This document shows, one piece after another, positions 12,907 to 20,756 of a stretch of 55,781 nucleotides of DNA. Position 1 is the first letter of the stretch. Every line of letters starts with the position of its first letter. The notes under the pieces are model-generated. The model was not told the DNA's origin. It did no database searches and saw only the letters and a program-made list of their open reading frames with translations. Both the position numbers and the translations under genes were made by a program. Source of the DNA: a virus; IMG/VR virus record IMGVR_UViG_3300037847_002600, positions 1 through 55,781 of that record; one strand, 5' to 3'.

Positions 12907-15381
12907 ATGACGACTAATCAAGTACGTCCACAAGATTGCGCCGACTGCGAGAACTGTCCGCTGAGGGTTCACTGGATGCGCGAAGGGTGCTGGCAACCCG
13001 TACCAATCCAGCATGCTACTGACCCCGACAACAGCATCGTGTTCGTGGGTGACGGTCCGACGAAGACCGCGTTCGCTGAAGGGCGAGCGTTCAGCGGCCA
13101 AGAAGGTATCTACTTACTTAACGAGGTCAAAGAGCTAGGCCACCAACGCAAAGACTTCGGCTGGGCGTACACCGTAGCGTGCCGCTGGCCCAACGATGAC
13201 CCGAGCGCGTACCTAGCCAAGCTACGGGCGAGCAACCGCAAGCGCGTACGCCAAGGCCAAGACCCTATTCAGTCGCCGGTCACCGCCTGCGCACCGTACC
13301 GCAAGTGGGCGCTCGAAGACTACCCTACAGTCGTCCCTATGGGCTCGCTGTCTACCAAGGTAGCCTTGGGTACCAACCCGTCACTAGAAGCTGTCAGAGG
13401 CGGTCCTACACGCGTTGGTGATGTCAACGTACTACCTACTTACTCTCCGTCTATGATGGGCAACAAGAAGGGCCACCTCAAGGAGGTGCTCACCTCGGAC
13501 ATCAGCAAGGCTATACGTCACCATGAGGACAAGCTGAGATGGACAGACCCCAAAGTTATCTATGTTCCTACAAGAGAGCAGGCGCTAGACTTCTTCTCAC
13601 GACACAAGGTACTGGCATACGACGTTGAGACCGATGGCGTGGACTGCCTCACAGCAGGGCTGAGGTGCGTAGGTATCGGAGCCGAGGACGAAGTACTAAT
13701 CATACCGTTTGATCTCATCGGTGGCGGCTCGTACATGAGCCCTGAAGATCGAGCGTGGTTCACAGAGCTACTGGCCAAGGTGTTTACAGACAAGACCATT
13801 ACAAAGGTGGGACACAACGCAGGGTACTTCGACCGCCTTGTCGTCGAGCAGCACTTCGGCGTGACGCCTGAGCCCTTGGTGGACACGTTGCTTCTACACA
13901 AGCTGGCTGCGTCTGAGCACAGGCATAGGCTAGGCTTCATCGGTTCGGTGATGACTGACGTGCCCGCATGGAAAGCTGACCACACAGGTGTACTCGCAAG
14001 GACAGACCAAGAGCTGTATGAGTACTGCGCTACGGACGTTGCGGTGACCGCACGTATCCGACGACCTCTGGAGATAACGGCTGAGGACCGAGAGCAGGAC
14101 CACCTGTACAAGACCGACGCCAAACTACAAGACATCTGCGCAGGTATGCGACGCATGGGTATCCGCATCGACGAGGGCAGACGACTTGCACATCACGCCA
14201 AGCAGACCGATGAGGTGCACAGGTGGCGCAGCGTCATCGAGGGCTTCAGCCCCGGTATGAACCCTAACTCGAATGCACAGGTACGTGACTTGCTGTTCGG
14301 TAGGTGGAAGCTACCTGTCCTAGAGTTCACCGACACAGGTGACGAGAGCATCAACGCTATGGTTCTGCGCTCTCTCGTTGGACACCCGTTGGTAGAGGAC
14401 AAGCACCGTAAGTTTATCAACGCACTTAGGTTCTATCGCAGAGCGCACAAGCTACTGTCTACCTATCTAAACAAGCTAGCCCCCGGAGCTGGGTTTGTCC
14501 GTGACGGCTATGTCTATCCTGATTATAACTCGCACGGCACAGTGACCGGACGATTGTCATCTAGCAATCCTAACTTTCAGAACATCCCGTTTGACTTGCG
14601 GGACATGTTCATCCCACCACCGGGCTGTGTGTTCGTTGGGGCGGACTACGATCAACTGGAGCTTCGCTTCGCCGCTGCCTTGGCAGGCGAGCAGCACTAC
14701 CTAGATGCGTTCGAGAAGAAGGAGATAGACCCGCACAACCTTACGGGTGACCTGATGTTTGGGGAGAAGTTCTGGGCAGCGCAAGGGGCCCCGGACACCA
14801 AGATGGGTAAGGGTAAAGGCGCGTTCAAACAACTACGCAACCTAGCTAAGACCATCTGTTTCGCCTCGCTGTACGGGGCGTCGGCCCCTAAGGTGTACGA
14901 GATCATCACTCGTGCCGAGGACGAGCAGGGCAACATGCTGTACGCAAACTACAGCCTCAAACAAATCAGGTTGCTACATAAGAAATGGCTGGCGAACGCA
15001 CCCGAGTTTAAGAACTGGTGGAAGAGAACACTGGACAGTTGCAGGGCCACTGGATATATCGAGGAGGTCGTCTTAGGGAGGCGGCGCTACTTCGCTGACG
15101 AGGACTACAACGCCATCCTCAACTTCGGCGTACAGGCAGGCGGCTTCGCTGTCGTTGGCCTGTCGATGATTGAGTTGGTAGAGCGGCACCTGCCGTTCGA
15201 CTTCGACAGGAAGCATGGCTTGGTAAATCAGTTACATGATGCGGTGCTGTTCGCAGTGCCGGAGGACAAAGCAGAGGAGACGAGAGACGTGGTAACAGAA
15301 GTAATGACAAGAAGTGTGCCGGGGTTACCGGTGACGTTTAGTGCAGAGGCAGAGATTGGAACAAGTTGGAGGGAAGTATGA
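12907..15381 (+). CDS. UDG-like / 3'-5' exonuclease / family A DNA polymerase fusion
   Basis: An 824-aa replicative polymerase. Residues about 10-195 resemble the family 4 uracil-DNA glycosylase fold: a Cys cluster at C11, C14, C17 and C28, VGDGPTKTAFAEGRAFSG, TACAPYR and PTYSPS. The exonuclease follows: D239-x-E241, N304 with D309, and Y373-x3-D377. The polymerase has motif A GADYDQLELR (catalytic D580), the O-helix R644-x3-K648-x3-F652-x3-YG, and motif C QLHDAV (D778). Two oddities: the glycosylase motif B has Ser where His is usual, and motif C reads HDA rather than HDE. The ATG follows AGGGAGGGACAC and the stop overlaps the next start (ATGA). The polymerase call is certain; glycosylase activity is doubtful. 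Confidence 0.95.
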   Translation: MTTNQVRPQDCADCENCPLRVHWMREGCWQPVPIQHATDPDNSIVFVGDGPTKTAFAEGRAFSGQEGIYLLNEVKELGHQRKDFGWAYTVACRWPNDDPSAYLAKLRASNRKRVRQGQDPIQSPVTACAPYRKWALEDYPTVVPMGSLSTKVALGTNPSLEAVRGGPTRVGDVNVLPTYSPSMMGNKKGHLKEVLTSDISKAIRHHEDKLRWTDPKVIYVPTREQALDFFSRHKVLAYDVETDGVDCLTAGLRCVGIGAEDEVLIIPFDLIGGGSYMSPEDRAWFTELLAKVFTDKTITKVGHNAGYFDRLVVEQHFGVTPEPLVDTLLLHKLAASEHRHRLGFIGSVMTDVPAWKADHTGVLARTDQELYEYCATDVAVTARIRRPLEITAEDREQDHLYKTDAKLQDICAGMRRMGIRIDEGRRLAHHAKQTDEVHRWRSVIEGFSPGMNPNSNAQVRDLLFGRWKLPVLEFTDTGDESINAMVLRSLVGHPLVEDKHRKFINALRFYRRAHKLLSTYLNKLAPGAGFVRDGYVYPDYNSHGTVTGRLSSSNPNFQNIPFDLRDMFIPPPGCVFVGADYDQLELRFAAALAGEQHYLDAFEKKEIDPHNLTGDLMFGEKFWAAQGAPDTKMGKGKGAFKQLRNLAKTICFASLYGASAPKVYEIITRAEDEQGNMLYANYSLKQIRLLHKKWLANAPEFKNWWKRTLDSCRATGYIEEVVLGRRRYFADEDYNAILNFGVQAGGFAVVGLSMIELVERHLPFDFDRKHGLVNQLHDAVLFAVPEDKAEETRDVVTEVMTRSVPGLPVTFSAEAEIGTSWREV

Positions 15382-16370
15382 TTAAGACACTGATTACGAA
15401 TGTGAAGGAAGAAGGCGGAGAGGATAGGCTGTATAGGTTCAAGAGTCCGTACGTGCTAGTGTACGGAAGGAACGGAGCGGGCAAGTCTTCGATCATGCAC
15501 GGACTGGAGCTAGCCTGCTTTGGTAAGGTGTGTGATGTCGTAGGTAAGGACATCAAGCTTAAACGATACATCGAGTACCTGTCGGCGGAGGGCTCGACAG
15601 TACACGCTCGGATTCACACATCGGATAACGGACGGCTGTCGTACCCCAAGCATGCAGGCGACACGGGTGAGGAATACCTGAACGCGGTGCAGCTTGCACT
15701 GGACGCCATCAAAGGAAGCAACGTCGCGTTCGCTAAGTTCTTACTTAAGTACTTAGAAAACGATGTAGAGTTGGACGTGCCTATCCACGGATGGGATGCA
15801 GTGGTTACGTCGTCGAAGAACCACAGGGAGGCCCTGTTGCGCGTCGAAGAGTCTACGGCGAAGCGACTACGCTCGCACCGTGCGAAGCTCAAGGAGCTGG
15901 ACATCGTAGCCAAGTACGCCGGTAGCGGTGTCACAGCAGCAGAACGGATGGACGTTGAGGAGGACGTGGACAAAGCGAAGCGTCACCTCAAGGCGATTCA
16001 TCGGGAGATGTTTAGGTTCGTCACAGAAGCTTGGGGTCCACTGATGGAGTACATGCGTAGGTTCCTGCCGGATGATATGCCTGATGCTGAGTTGATAGCC
16101 TCGGACTCTGACTTCACGTTGGGCTTCGAGAACCGGCCATACCCTTCGGGCGCGGAGACCGTGGCCCTAGCTGTGGCCCTCGCTGCTGCGGTGCTACCAG
16201 CGGAGCGGTCGATATACATCTTTCCTGATAGAGCGTACGATGAATACACGTTAGGTAGGCTTATGAGCGCAGTGCGCATTGTGCCTGCTGCGGGCGTGTT
16301 CGTTCAGAGCACGGTAATGCCAAGCTGTTACGAAGCGGAGAAGTTAGGATGGCAGACGCTCGGAGTTTGA
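15378..16370 (+). CDS. Small RecF/SbcC-like P-loop ATPase
   Basis: A 330-aa protein starting at the ATG at 15378, coupled to the polymerase stop as ATGA with GGAGGG upstream. Walker A is GRNGAGKS (30-37); the ABC-type signature is represented by PSGAETVALA (from about 256); the Walker B-like segment is IYIFPDR (about 279-285). Between them is only a short charged helical region (about 140-210), far smaller than the arms of Rad50 or SbcC. The family binds DNA ends and drives nuclease partners. No catalytic Glu directly follows the Walker B Asp (PDR), so ATP turnover may be unusual. The metallophosphoesterase at 17822-18982 is a possible, unproven partner. Confidence 0.82.
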   Translation: MIKTLITNVKEEGGEDRLYRFKSPYVLVYGRNGAGKSSIMHGLELACFGKVCDVVGKDIKLKRYIEYLSAEGSTVHARIHTSDNGRLSYPKHAGDTGEEYLNAVQLALDAIKGSNVAFAKFLLKYLENDVELDVPIHGWDAVVTSSKNHREALLRVEESTAKRLRSHRAKLKELDIVAKYAGSGVTAAERMDVEEDVDKAKRHLKAIHREMFRFVTEAWGPLMEYMRRFLPDDMPDAELIASDSDFTLGFENRPYPSGAETVALAVALAAAVLPAERSIYIFPDRAYDEYTLGRLMSAVRIVPAAGVFVQSTVMPSCYEAEKLGWQTLGV

Positions 16371-16897
16371 CCCAACGTATCCTTCACGCCCTGCCATCAT
16401 GGGAGGGCTACAGCTACGGACACAAGGTGGACTTCCCATCTTGTGTCCGTGGCGCTCCCACGTCGCTGGTCGAGTCAGGTACTAAGCAGATAGACTGTTC
16501 GACGTTCACGTGGGGGCTGCTGTGTCAGGTGTACCCTGATGCGGACTGGAGCTTCGACAGGTACAAGAAGTGGCAGATGTGGGACCGTGACGACAAGTGG
16601 GGTCCGATCAGCCAAGCCCTGTCGATGGAGATCACGTCTAAGGATGACGGCGACGGTTGGTATCTATACCAAGTGTGGAAGGGTGAGTGGCGTGGCGGAC
16701 ACTCGTTCCTCGCATGCAAGGCAGGCGACGACCTGCTTGTGCTTGAAGCCACGAACGCTGCGAGACCAGTACCCGGTGTCGTCTGGCGGTACGTAGGCGA
16801 AGCTAGCACGAACGCGCTGCCACCTTGGCCCGTGTACACCGAGGAGGACGCAACCAAGGGCTACGTCTACTCCAAGGTTAAACTAGACGGGAGCTGA
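16349..16897 (+). CDS. NlpC/P60-like peptidase, probable endolysin
   Basis: A 182-aa protein with the NlpC/P60 layout: DCSTF (nucleophile C50) and GGHSF (H118), followed by a polar residue in LEATN. NlpC/P60 enzymes cleave peptide bonds in peptidoglycan. It has no signal peptide, so as a lysin it would need a holin; the membrane protein at 20740-21042 is a candidate. It overlaps the upstream ATPase gene by 22 bases and ends the rightward unit, overlapping the opposing gene at 16883 by 15 bases. Catalytic residues are clear. The lysis role is inferred. Confidence 0.78.
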   Translation: MADARSLTQRILHALPSWEGYSYGHKVDFPSCVRGAPTSLVESGTKQIDCSTFTWGLLCQVYPDADWSFDRYKKWQMWDRDDKWGPISQALSMEITSKDDGDGWYLYQVWKGEWRGGHSFLACKAGDDLLVLEATNAARPVPGVVWRYVGEASTNALPPWPVYTEEDATKGYVYSKVKLDGS

Positions 16898-17260
16898 CCC
16901 ATACAGCAAAGCGATGTCAACTGGATTCGCTGTTGCAGATGGTGTCCCTGTATTTACTTGGGTGGTTGTGACGATGTACGAGAAGTACCCAATCTCGGTT
17001 CCCGCAGGCATGATGATGTGCTGCTTCGTAGACCCCTCGACCTTCCAGATTTGAAAAGGTGCGTTACTAGCATGCGCAGGCGAAGCCGCGTTGTAGATCT
17101 TAAGAAACGTCACCGCCGAGTTAGCTGTGTTGTCTATCTCTAGCTGGTACAACGTGACCTTGGTGTCTGCCAAAGGGTTGTTGACTGCGGTAGCGTTCGA
17201 GACCGTAGCTGTGTAAACGAAGCCGCCGATGGGACCTAAGAGGGGTTGAATCTGCGCCAT
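16883..17260 (-). CDS. Putative virion/fibre-associated beta protein (125 aa)
   Basis: The last gene of the leftward late unit. It is a beta-rich protein with an LKIYN segment (about 53-57) and a PAGTEIGYF turn (about 85), typical of small phage structural or fibre-tip domains. It is similar in plan to the next gene upstream (17269-17646), which has LKLYD and a PNGLTFNNGLAF turn in matching places. It ends in a convergent overlap with the lysin gene. There is no direct evidence for its location in the virion; the call rests on neighbours and beta-rich composition. Confidence 0.6.
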   Translation of the reverse strand: MAQIQPLLGPIGGFVYTATVSNATAVNNPLADTKVTLYQLEIDNTANSAVTFLKIYNAASPAHASNAPFQIWKVEGSTKQHIIMPAGTEIGYFSYIVTTTQVNTGTPSATANPVDIALLYGSAPV

Positions 17261-17268
17261 AGTTTACC

Positions 17269-17646
17269 TCACTTAAAGACCATCTGGATGTCCAGATCGG
17301 CGGATGGACTACCGCCCGCCGCTGTACCGCCAGCGTTGCTTGCGTTGAAGGCTAGTCCGTTGTTGAACGTCAGTCCGTTGGGGAAGTGATAGATCTCCTT
17401 AGAGCCTGACTCTGCGGAAAAGATGTAGTCTGGAGCATCCGTACCTACAGTTACTTCTGCCTTAGTGTCGTACAGCTTCAGGTAGTCGAACACGCTTGTA
17501 CCTGACCCGTCATGGCCGATGTACAAGAAGTATAGCTTGCCGCTTTTACCGAAGACATCGTTGCGAGCCGTTGTGTCGCTCACGTTGTCTTCTTTCATCT
17601 GACTGTAGTCTATGCGAGTAGACTGTTTATTAACTGTTGTCGCCAT
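17269..17646 (-). CDS. Putative virion/fibre-associated beta protein (125 aa), paralog of 16883-17260
   Basis: Same length as its downstream neighbour, with matching elements: a beta strand KLYFLYIG, LKLYD, a short acidic insert, and a PNGLTFNNGLAFNASN turn ending in GGTAAGGSPSADLDIQ. The C-terminal part is Gly/Ala/Asn-rich, as in fibre or decoration proteins. It lies directly downstream of the 59-aa gene. The relationship to 16883-17260 is judged by pattern, not by alignment score. Confidence 0.6.
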   Translation of the reverse strand: MATTVNKQSTRIDYSQMKEDNVSDTTARNDVFGKSGKLYFLYIGHDGSGTSVFDYLKLYDTKAEVTVGTDAPDYIFSAESGSKEIYHFPNGLTFNNGLAFNASNAGGTAAGGSPSADLDIQMVFK

Positions 17647-17649
17647 CTA

Positions 17650-17829
17650 TCACCCCATCACTTCGTCGAGGTACGCGCTGACCTCGGACAGTAAGAGGGC
17701 GATGATCTCGTCTCGCTCGTCGGGTGTGATCTTCTGATCGTCCGACAGGGCCAACGTAATCTGACGGCCCACACGCAAGATGCGAGCGACAAGTGCGAAG
17801 ATGTTGAACTTCTTTTGTTTCTTAGGCAT
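17650..17829 (-). CDS. Small amphipathic protein (59 aa)
   Basis: Starts at the ATG at 17829, overlapping the phosphoesterase stop by eight bases, with GGAG upstream; a longer frame from 17991 overlaps the phosphoesterase extensively and is rejected. The peptide has a basic start (MPKKQKKFN), an amphipathic helix (IFALVARILRVGRQITLAL) and an acidic helical end (TPDERDEIIALLLSEVSAYLDEV). It could associate with a membrane or with protein partners. The function is unknown. Confidence 0.6.
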   Translation of the reverse strand: MPKKQKKFNIFALVARILRVGRQITLALSDDQKITPDERDEIIALLLSEVSAYLDEVMG

Positions 17830-18982
17830 CTTTGTCTCCAATGAACTGTTTCCAGCCCGTCTCGAATGCGATGTGCTCTGCGGGGTCTTCGCCCTCAAAG
17901 ATTTGATTGTTGTAAACAAGCCGCCCGTTAGTGATCGGGAGTACTTGCATATGAACATCTTGACTGTTCTCATCAAGTATAGCAAGTCCAAGTCCTTGTT
18001 GCCAATCTGGAGTTAAAGAAACACCGGGCGTCGGACCCGGCACACGCACCAAGCATCCCGGCGATAAAGCTGTGATTTGCTGCGGTCCGTAGGGTCCGTG
18101 GAATGTCTTTTGTACTAACTCAACTTTATGTATGTGACCATATACTTCTGACCATCGTGAGGTCTTGGCGATCGCCGTGGCCGTAGAGCCTGCACCGGCA
18201 CGTACTTTGGTGCCGTGGTTGACACGGATGGGGGAGTTGGACTCTGGCCACAGCCACCAGTCGGCCCCGTACGGTCCGACGTAGTCAATGTCTAGCTTAT
18301 CAAGGTGCAAGAGATGCTGGAGACTGAGTACCGAGTTCTCCTCCAGCGCAGGGCTAACGTCCTGTGCTTCGGGTAGAAGCTCCACAACCGCACGGTTGAT
18401 GCGGTCCTCGTGGTTGCCAGCCATGTAAACTATCTTGCTAGAAGGGGAGGCGCTGCGGATCTCAGCTAGCCACCAGTGAAGCTCGTCGATCGCAGGCTGC
18501 GTGGTCTGCCTAAACTCTGGCTTCCTAGGAAAACGCGTAGACCATGGCGCGAGGTCGAGCATATCACCTAGCAAGACTATTATCTCTGGACGCACAGCAC
18601 GGACGAACCGAACCACAGTATCCATAGCTGTGCGATCGTGCATAGGATCTAAGTACGTATATCGTTTAGTCCACGCGTAACCGAGCTGGGTGTCAGGTAT
18701 GAAGCAGGCAGTCCGGAGCCCGTGATTGCGGGGCATACCTTCTACTCTAGGTATAAACTTGGGGGGATACGCAGGCTGGCGGTCGGGCTCAATCTTACGC
18801 TCTAGGTGTGCCTTGACCTGATAGAGCGTGATGGTAGCTTCGCCACCTTTAACACTCTGCTCCCATGAGTTGCACTTCCAAGAGGAGACACGCCACCGCT
18901 TCTTGTCTACGTTGGCATGACGTAGTAACTGCGCAAGCGTCCTGACGCGTGTACCTTGAGCACTTACAGTTAGTTCTTCCAT
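17822..18982 (-). CDS. Calcineurin-like metallophosphoesterase with N-terminal DNA-binding-type domain
   Basis: A 386-aa enzyme. The catalytic motifs are PDTQ (D97-T-Q99, replacing the usual DxH), GDMLD (139-143), GNHED (189-193), NHG (255-257) and GHIH (282-285). Residues 1-62 form a separate domain (LAQLLRHANVDKKRW, then WKCNSWEQ, then LYQVKAHL) that recurs in phage phosphoesterases and looks like a small helical DNA-binding module. The fold includes SbcD/Mre11-type nucleases and protein phosphatases. It sits among structural genes in the promoter-boosted block. The Q in motif I may change metal use. The enzyme class is clear; the substrate is not. Confidence 0.85.
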   Translation of the reverse strand: MEELTVSAQGTRVRTLAQLLRHANVDKKRWRVSSWKCNSWEQSVKGGEATITLYQVKAHLERKIEPDRQPAYPPKFIPRVEGMPRNHGLRTACFIPDTQLGYAWTKRYTYLDPMHDRTAMDTVVRFVRAVRPEIIVLLGDMLDLAPWSTRFPRKPEFRQTTQPAIDELHWWLAEIRSASPSSKIVYMAGNHEDRINRAVVELLPEAQDVSPALEENSVLSLQHLLHLDKLDIDYVGPYGADWWLWPESNSPIRVNHGTKVRAGAGSTATAIAKTSRWSEVYGHIHKVELVQKTFHGPYGPQQITALSPGCLVRVPGPTPGVSLTPDWQQGLGLAILDENSQDVHMQVLPITNGRLVYNNQIFEGEDPAEHIAFETGWKQFIGDKDA

Positions 18983-19587
18983 TATCGGGGTTCAATCTCA
19001 AGCCGGAACTGCGCCGAGTGGTAATCATCTGACCAGTTTCTGGCCGCAGATACCCATGTAAAGTACATCGTTACGTTATCGCCGGATGGTCCAAGTTCGG
19101 TACTTAAATCGTAGTACAGCCCTGTAGGTCCACTGCCTTGGTTAGCTCGGGTTGTACCGGAGCCGATGGGCATCTGCGGGCTGAAGTCCAAGGTATACAT
19201 CGTACAGTACAGCGATAAGGGATACTCGTAGACGAGCCGCAACTTCCCGCCTTGTTCCGCACCGTACATACCGTTCATGATCGAGTGACCAAAGATGCTG
19301 TTTATTTGCGTGCTGCTCAAGGGGTTTGTCCCTGTACTTCCATCGGCAGGTCCGTCCGACAAGAGAAAGATGCACCCATCATCCTCATTCTTATTAAAGT
19401 CTGGGCCCCACGTCGTGTGGATAATGCGCATCTGCGCTCGAACGATGAAGCCCCGTGGTGGTACAGTCATTGTCCAAGTAAAGGAATCGCCTGCCGCGCC
19501 TCCGTCGCTTGCATTGCCGTTAGGAAACTTAGACGAATCTAAGTCTCGCTTAACGATGATGCGAGTGTCTTTGATGGAGCGAGGCAT
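18982..19587 (-). CDS. Putative virion protein, paralog of 19597-20220 (201 aa)
   Basis: A beta-rich protein whose C-terminus (TGLYYDLS ... NVTMYFTWVS ... FRLEIEPR) closely matches that of the next gene upstream (TGFYYDVS ... GELYFTWVS ... CRLEIEPCF). N-terminal halves also share an R-x-I-x-x ... FPNG or LPNG ... G-x-x-TW layout. A tandem duplication is the simplest reading. It is probably a virion surface or spike component given its location, but this is not shown by sequence. It ends by overlapping the phosphoesterase start. Confidence 0.65.
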   Translation of the reverse strand: MPRSIKDTRIIVKRDLDSSKFPNGNASDGGAAGDSFTWTMTVPPRGFIVRAQMRIIHTTWGPDFNKNEDDGCIFLLSDGPADGSTGTNPLSSTQINSIFGHSIMNGMYGAEQGGKLRLVYEYPLSLYCTMYTLDFSPQMPIGSGTTRANQGSGPTGLYYDLSTELGPSGDNVTMYFTWVSAARNWSDDYHSAQFRLEIEPR

Positions 19588-19596
19588 CTCGGCTCC

Positions 19597-20220
19597 CTAG
19601 AAGCAGGGCTCGATCTCAAGCCGACAGGTGATCTGGTCAACAGCCGTACGGTAGTTCGTGGCGTCCGATACCCAAGTAAAGTACAACTCACCTGTGTTAT
19701 CGTTAGGTCCTTTGACCGTGCCCGACACGTCATAGTAGAAGCCCGTCTCGGCACCTACGTTGTAGCCTTGGTTCACGGCAACCGTGTCGTTACCCGCTGC
19801 GTTTGTAGACGTAAACGGAGCCGCAACGGTACCGATCGCAGTCATCGTCATCGGGCTAGCCAACCGCAGTGTCGGCATGTACACCGAGGCCGCACCCGAG
19901 TCGAACTGTTCGTGTGCGCCCGTGAGGAGGATACTGTTTAGGTCTAAACAGTACTGGGCTTCGACAGTACGCGCAAACTCGATGGTACCCGCGTTTACGC
20001 CCTCTGTGCCGCTAGTGTGTACCCAGATCGCATCATACTCATCGTGTTGCGTAATCGGAGAGGTATACACCATACGTAGGCTACAACGGTGGACGATACC
20101 TCGTACAGGTAGGCCGGTGGCTTTCCATGTAAGGGTGGCACCCGACCCGTTGGGTAGCAGTTGGTTGTTTAGGGTGACCTCGGAGATCACCCGTGATGGT
20201 CTGATGCGCGTGGCACCCAT
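19597..20220 (-). CDS. Putative virion protein, paralog of 18982-19587 (207 aa)
   Basis: A beta-rich 207-aa protein sharing the TG(L/F)YYD, (M/L)YFTWVS and RLEIEP segments with its downstream neighbour. It is rich in Thr, Gly, Ala and Asn. It is the second gene downstream of the promoter at 20728-20756. The copies have diverged in their middle region (SVYMPTLRLASPMTMTAIG here), so they may have different surface contacts. It is likely a structural protein; no catalytic motif is seen. Confidence 0.65.
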   Translation of the reverse strand: MGATRIRPSRVISEVTLNNQLLPNGSGATLTWKATGLPVRGIVHRCSLRMVYTSPITQHDEYDAIWVHTSGTEGVNAGTIEFARTVEAQYCLDLNSILLTGAHEQFDSGAASVYMPTLRLASPMTMTAIGTVAAPFTSTNAAGNDTVAVNQGYNVGAETGFYYDVSGTVKGPNDNTGELYFTWVSDATNYRTAVDQITCRLEIEPCF

Positions 20221-20230
20221 CTAAGCCCCC

Positions 20231-20689
20231 TTATGGGATTACAGCAAGGTTCTGAACGCCTTCACCACTGAAATGAACTTTGCCTGCTGTGGCTCCGCCG
20301 ACTACAACAACGGTTCCGACCTCTCGGATTACGTCGCCACTTGCCGAAGGTACAGTCAGGGTCAGCTCGCCAGCGGTGAGGGAGACATACACGGGGTCAC
20401 CTACTGCACCGGCAGAAGTGTCCATAGTCACGATCTTCCAAGGCAACGCCACTCCGTATCCGCCAGCGGGGATCTCGTGTTTCGCCACCAGCAACCGGCC
20501 TCGCGTAGTTGCAAGAGCGTCCGCATCTGTCTTCCCTACTTTTAGGAACGGACCAGAGGCACCCACACCGCAGAGGATAGTCTCTGCGGGCAACGCGTTT
20601 GCCGTGTCGTTGTTGAGGACCTTGACGCCCTCTGCGTAGTTAAAATCGCGACCTGCTTTGATTAGGCGCTGCTTAAGATTGCCAGCCAT
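20231..20689 (-). CDS. Putative capsid decoration-type protein (152 aa)
   Basis: First gene after the strong leftward promoter. The sequence is Gly/Val-rich and beta-barrel-like, with an IPAGGYGVALPWKIVTM segment and a following DPVYVSLTAGELTL. The same order (AN-G-SYG ... ARGYCPV ... AASPGAADQI) appears in the 165-aa protein next to the major capsid gene at 36846-37343, which supports a decoration or stabilising role. The start at 20689 is preceded by AGGAGACACGAA. The function is inferred from composition and the possible paralog. Confidence 0.6.
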   Translation of the reverse strand: MAGNLKQRLIKAGRDFNYAEGVKVLNNDTANALPAETILCGVGASGPFLKVGKTDADALATTRGRLLVAKHEIPAGGYGVALPWKIVTMDTSAGAVGDPVYVSLTAGELTLTVPSASGDVIREVGTVVVVGGATAGKVHFSGEGVQNLAVIP

Positions 20690-20727
20690 TTCGTGTCTCC
20701 TATAGACTATCCAAAGATGATGTTAGT

Positions 20728-20756
20728 TGTATAAAGTACTTAGGGTACTATGTCAA
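20728..20756 (-). promoter_or_regulatory. Sigma70-type leftward promoter before late decoration block
   Basis: On the minus strand a perfect TTGACA (complement at 20751-20756) is separated by exactly 17 bases from TATACA (20728-20733). The spacer contains the dyad AGTAC-CCTAA-GTACT. The -35 lies within the last codons and stop of the 100-aa gene. The predicted start site is near 20721, about 30 bases ahead of the ATG at 20689, which has its own AGGAG. It would give extra host-polymerase transcription of the genes from 20689 down to 16883. The dyad could be a repressor site. Confidence 0.7.
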
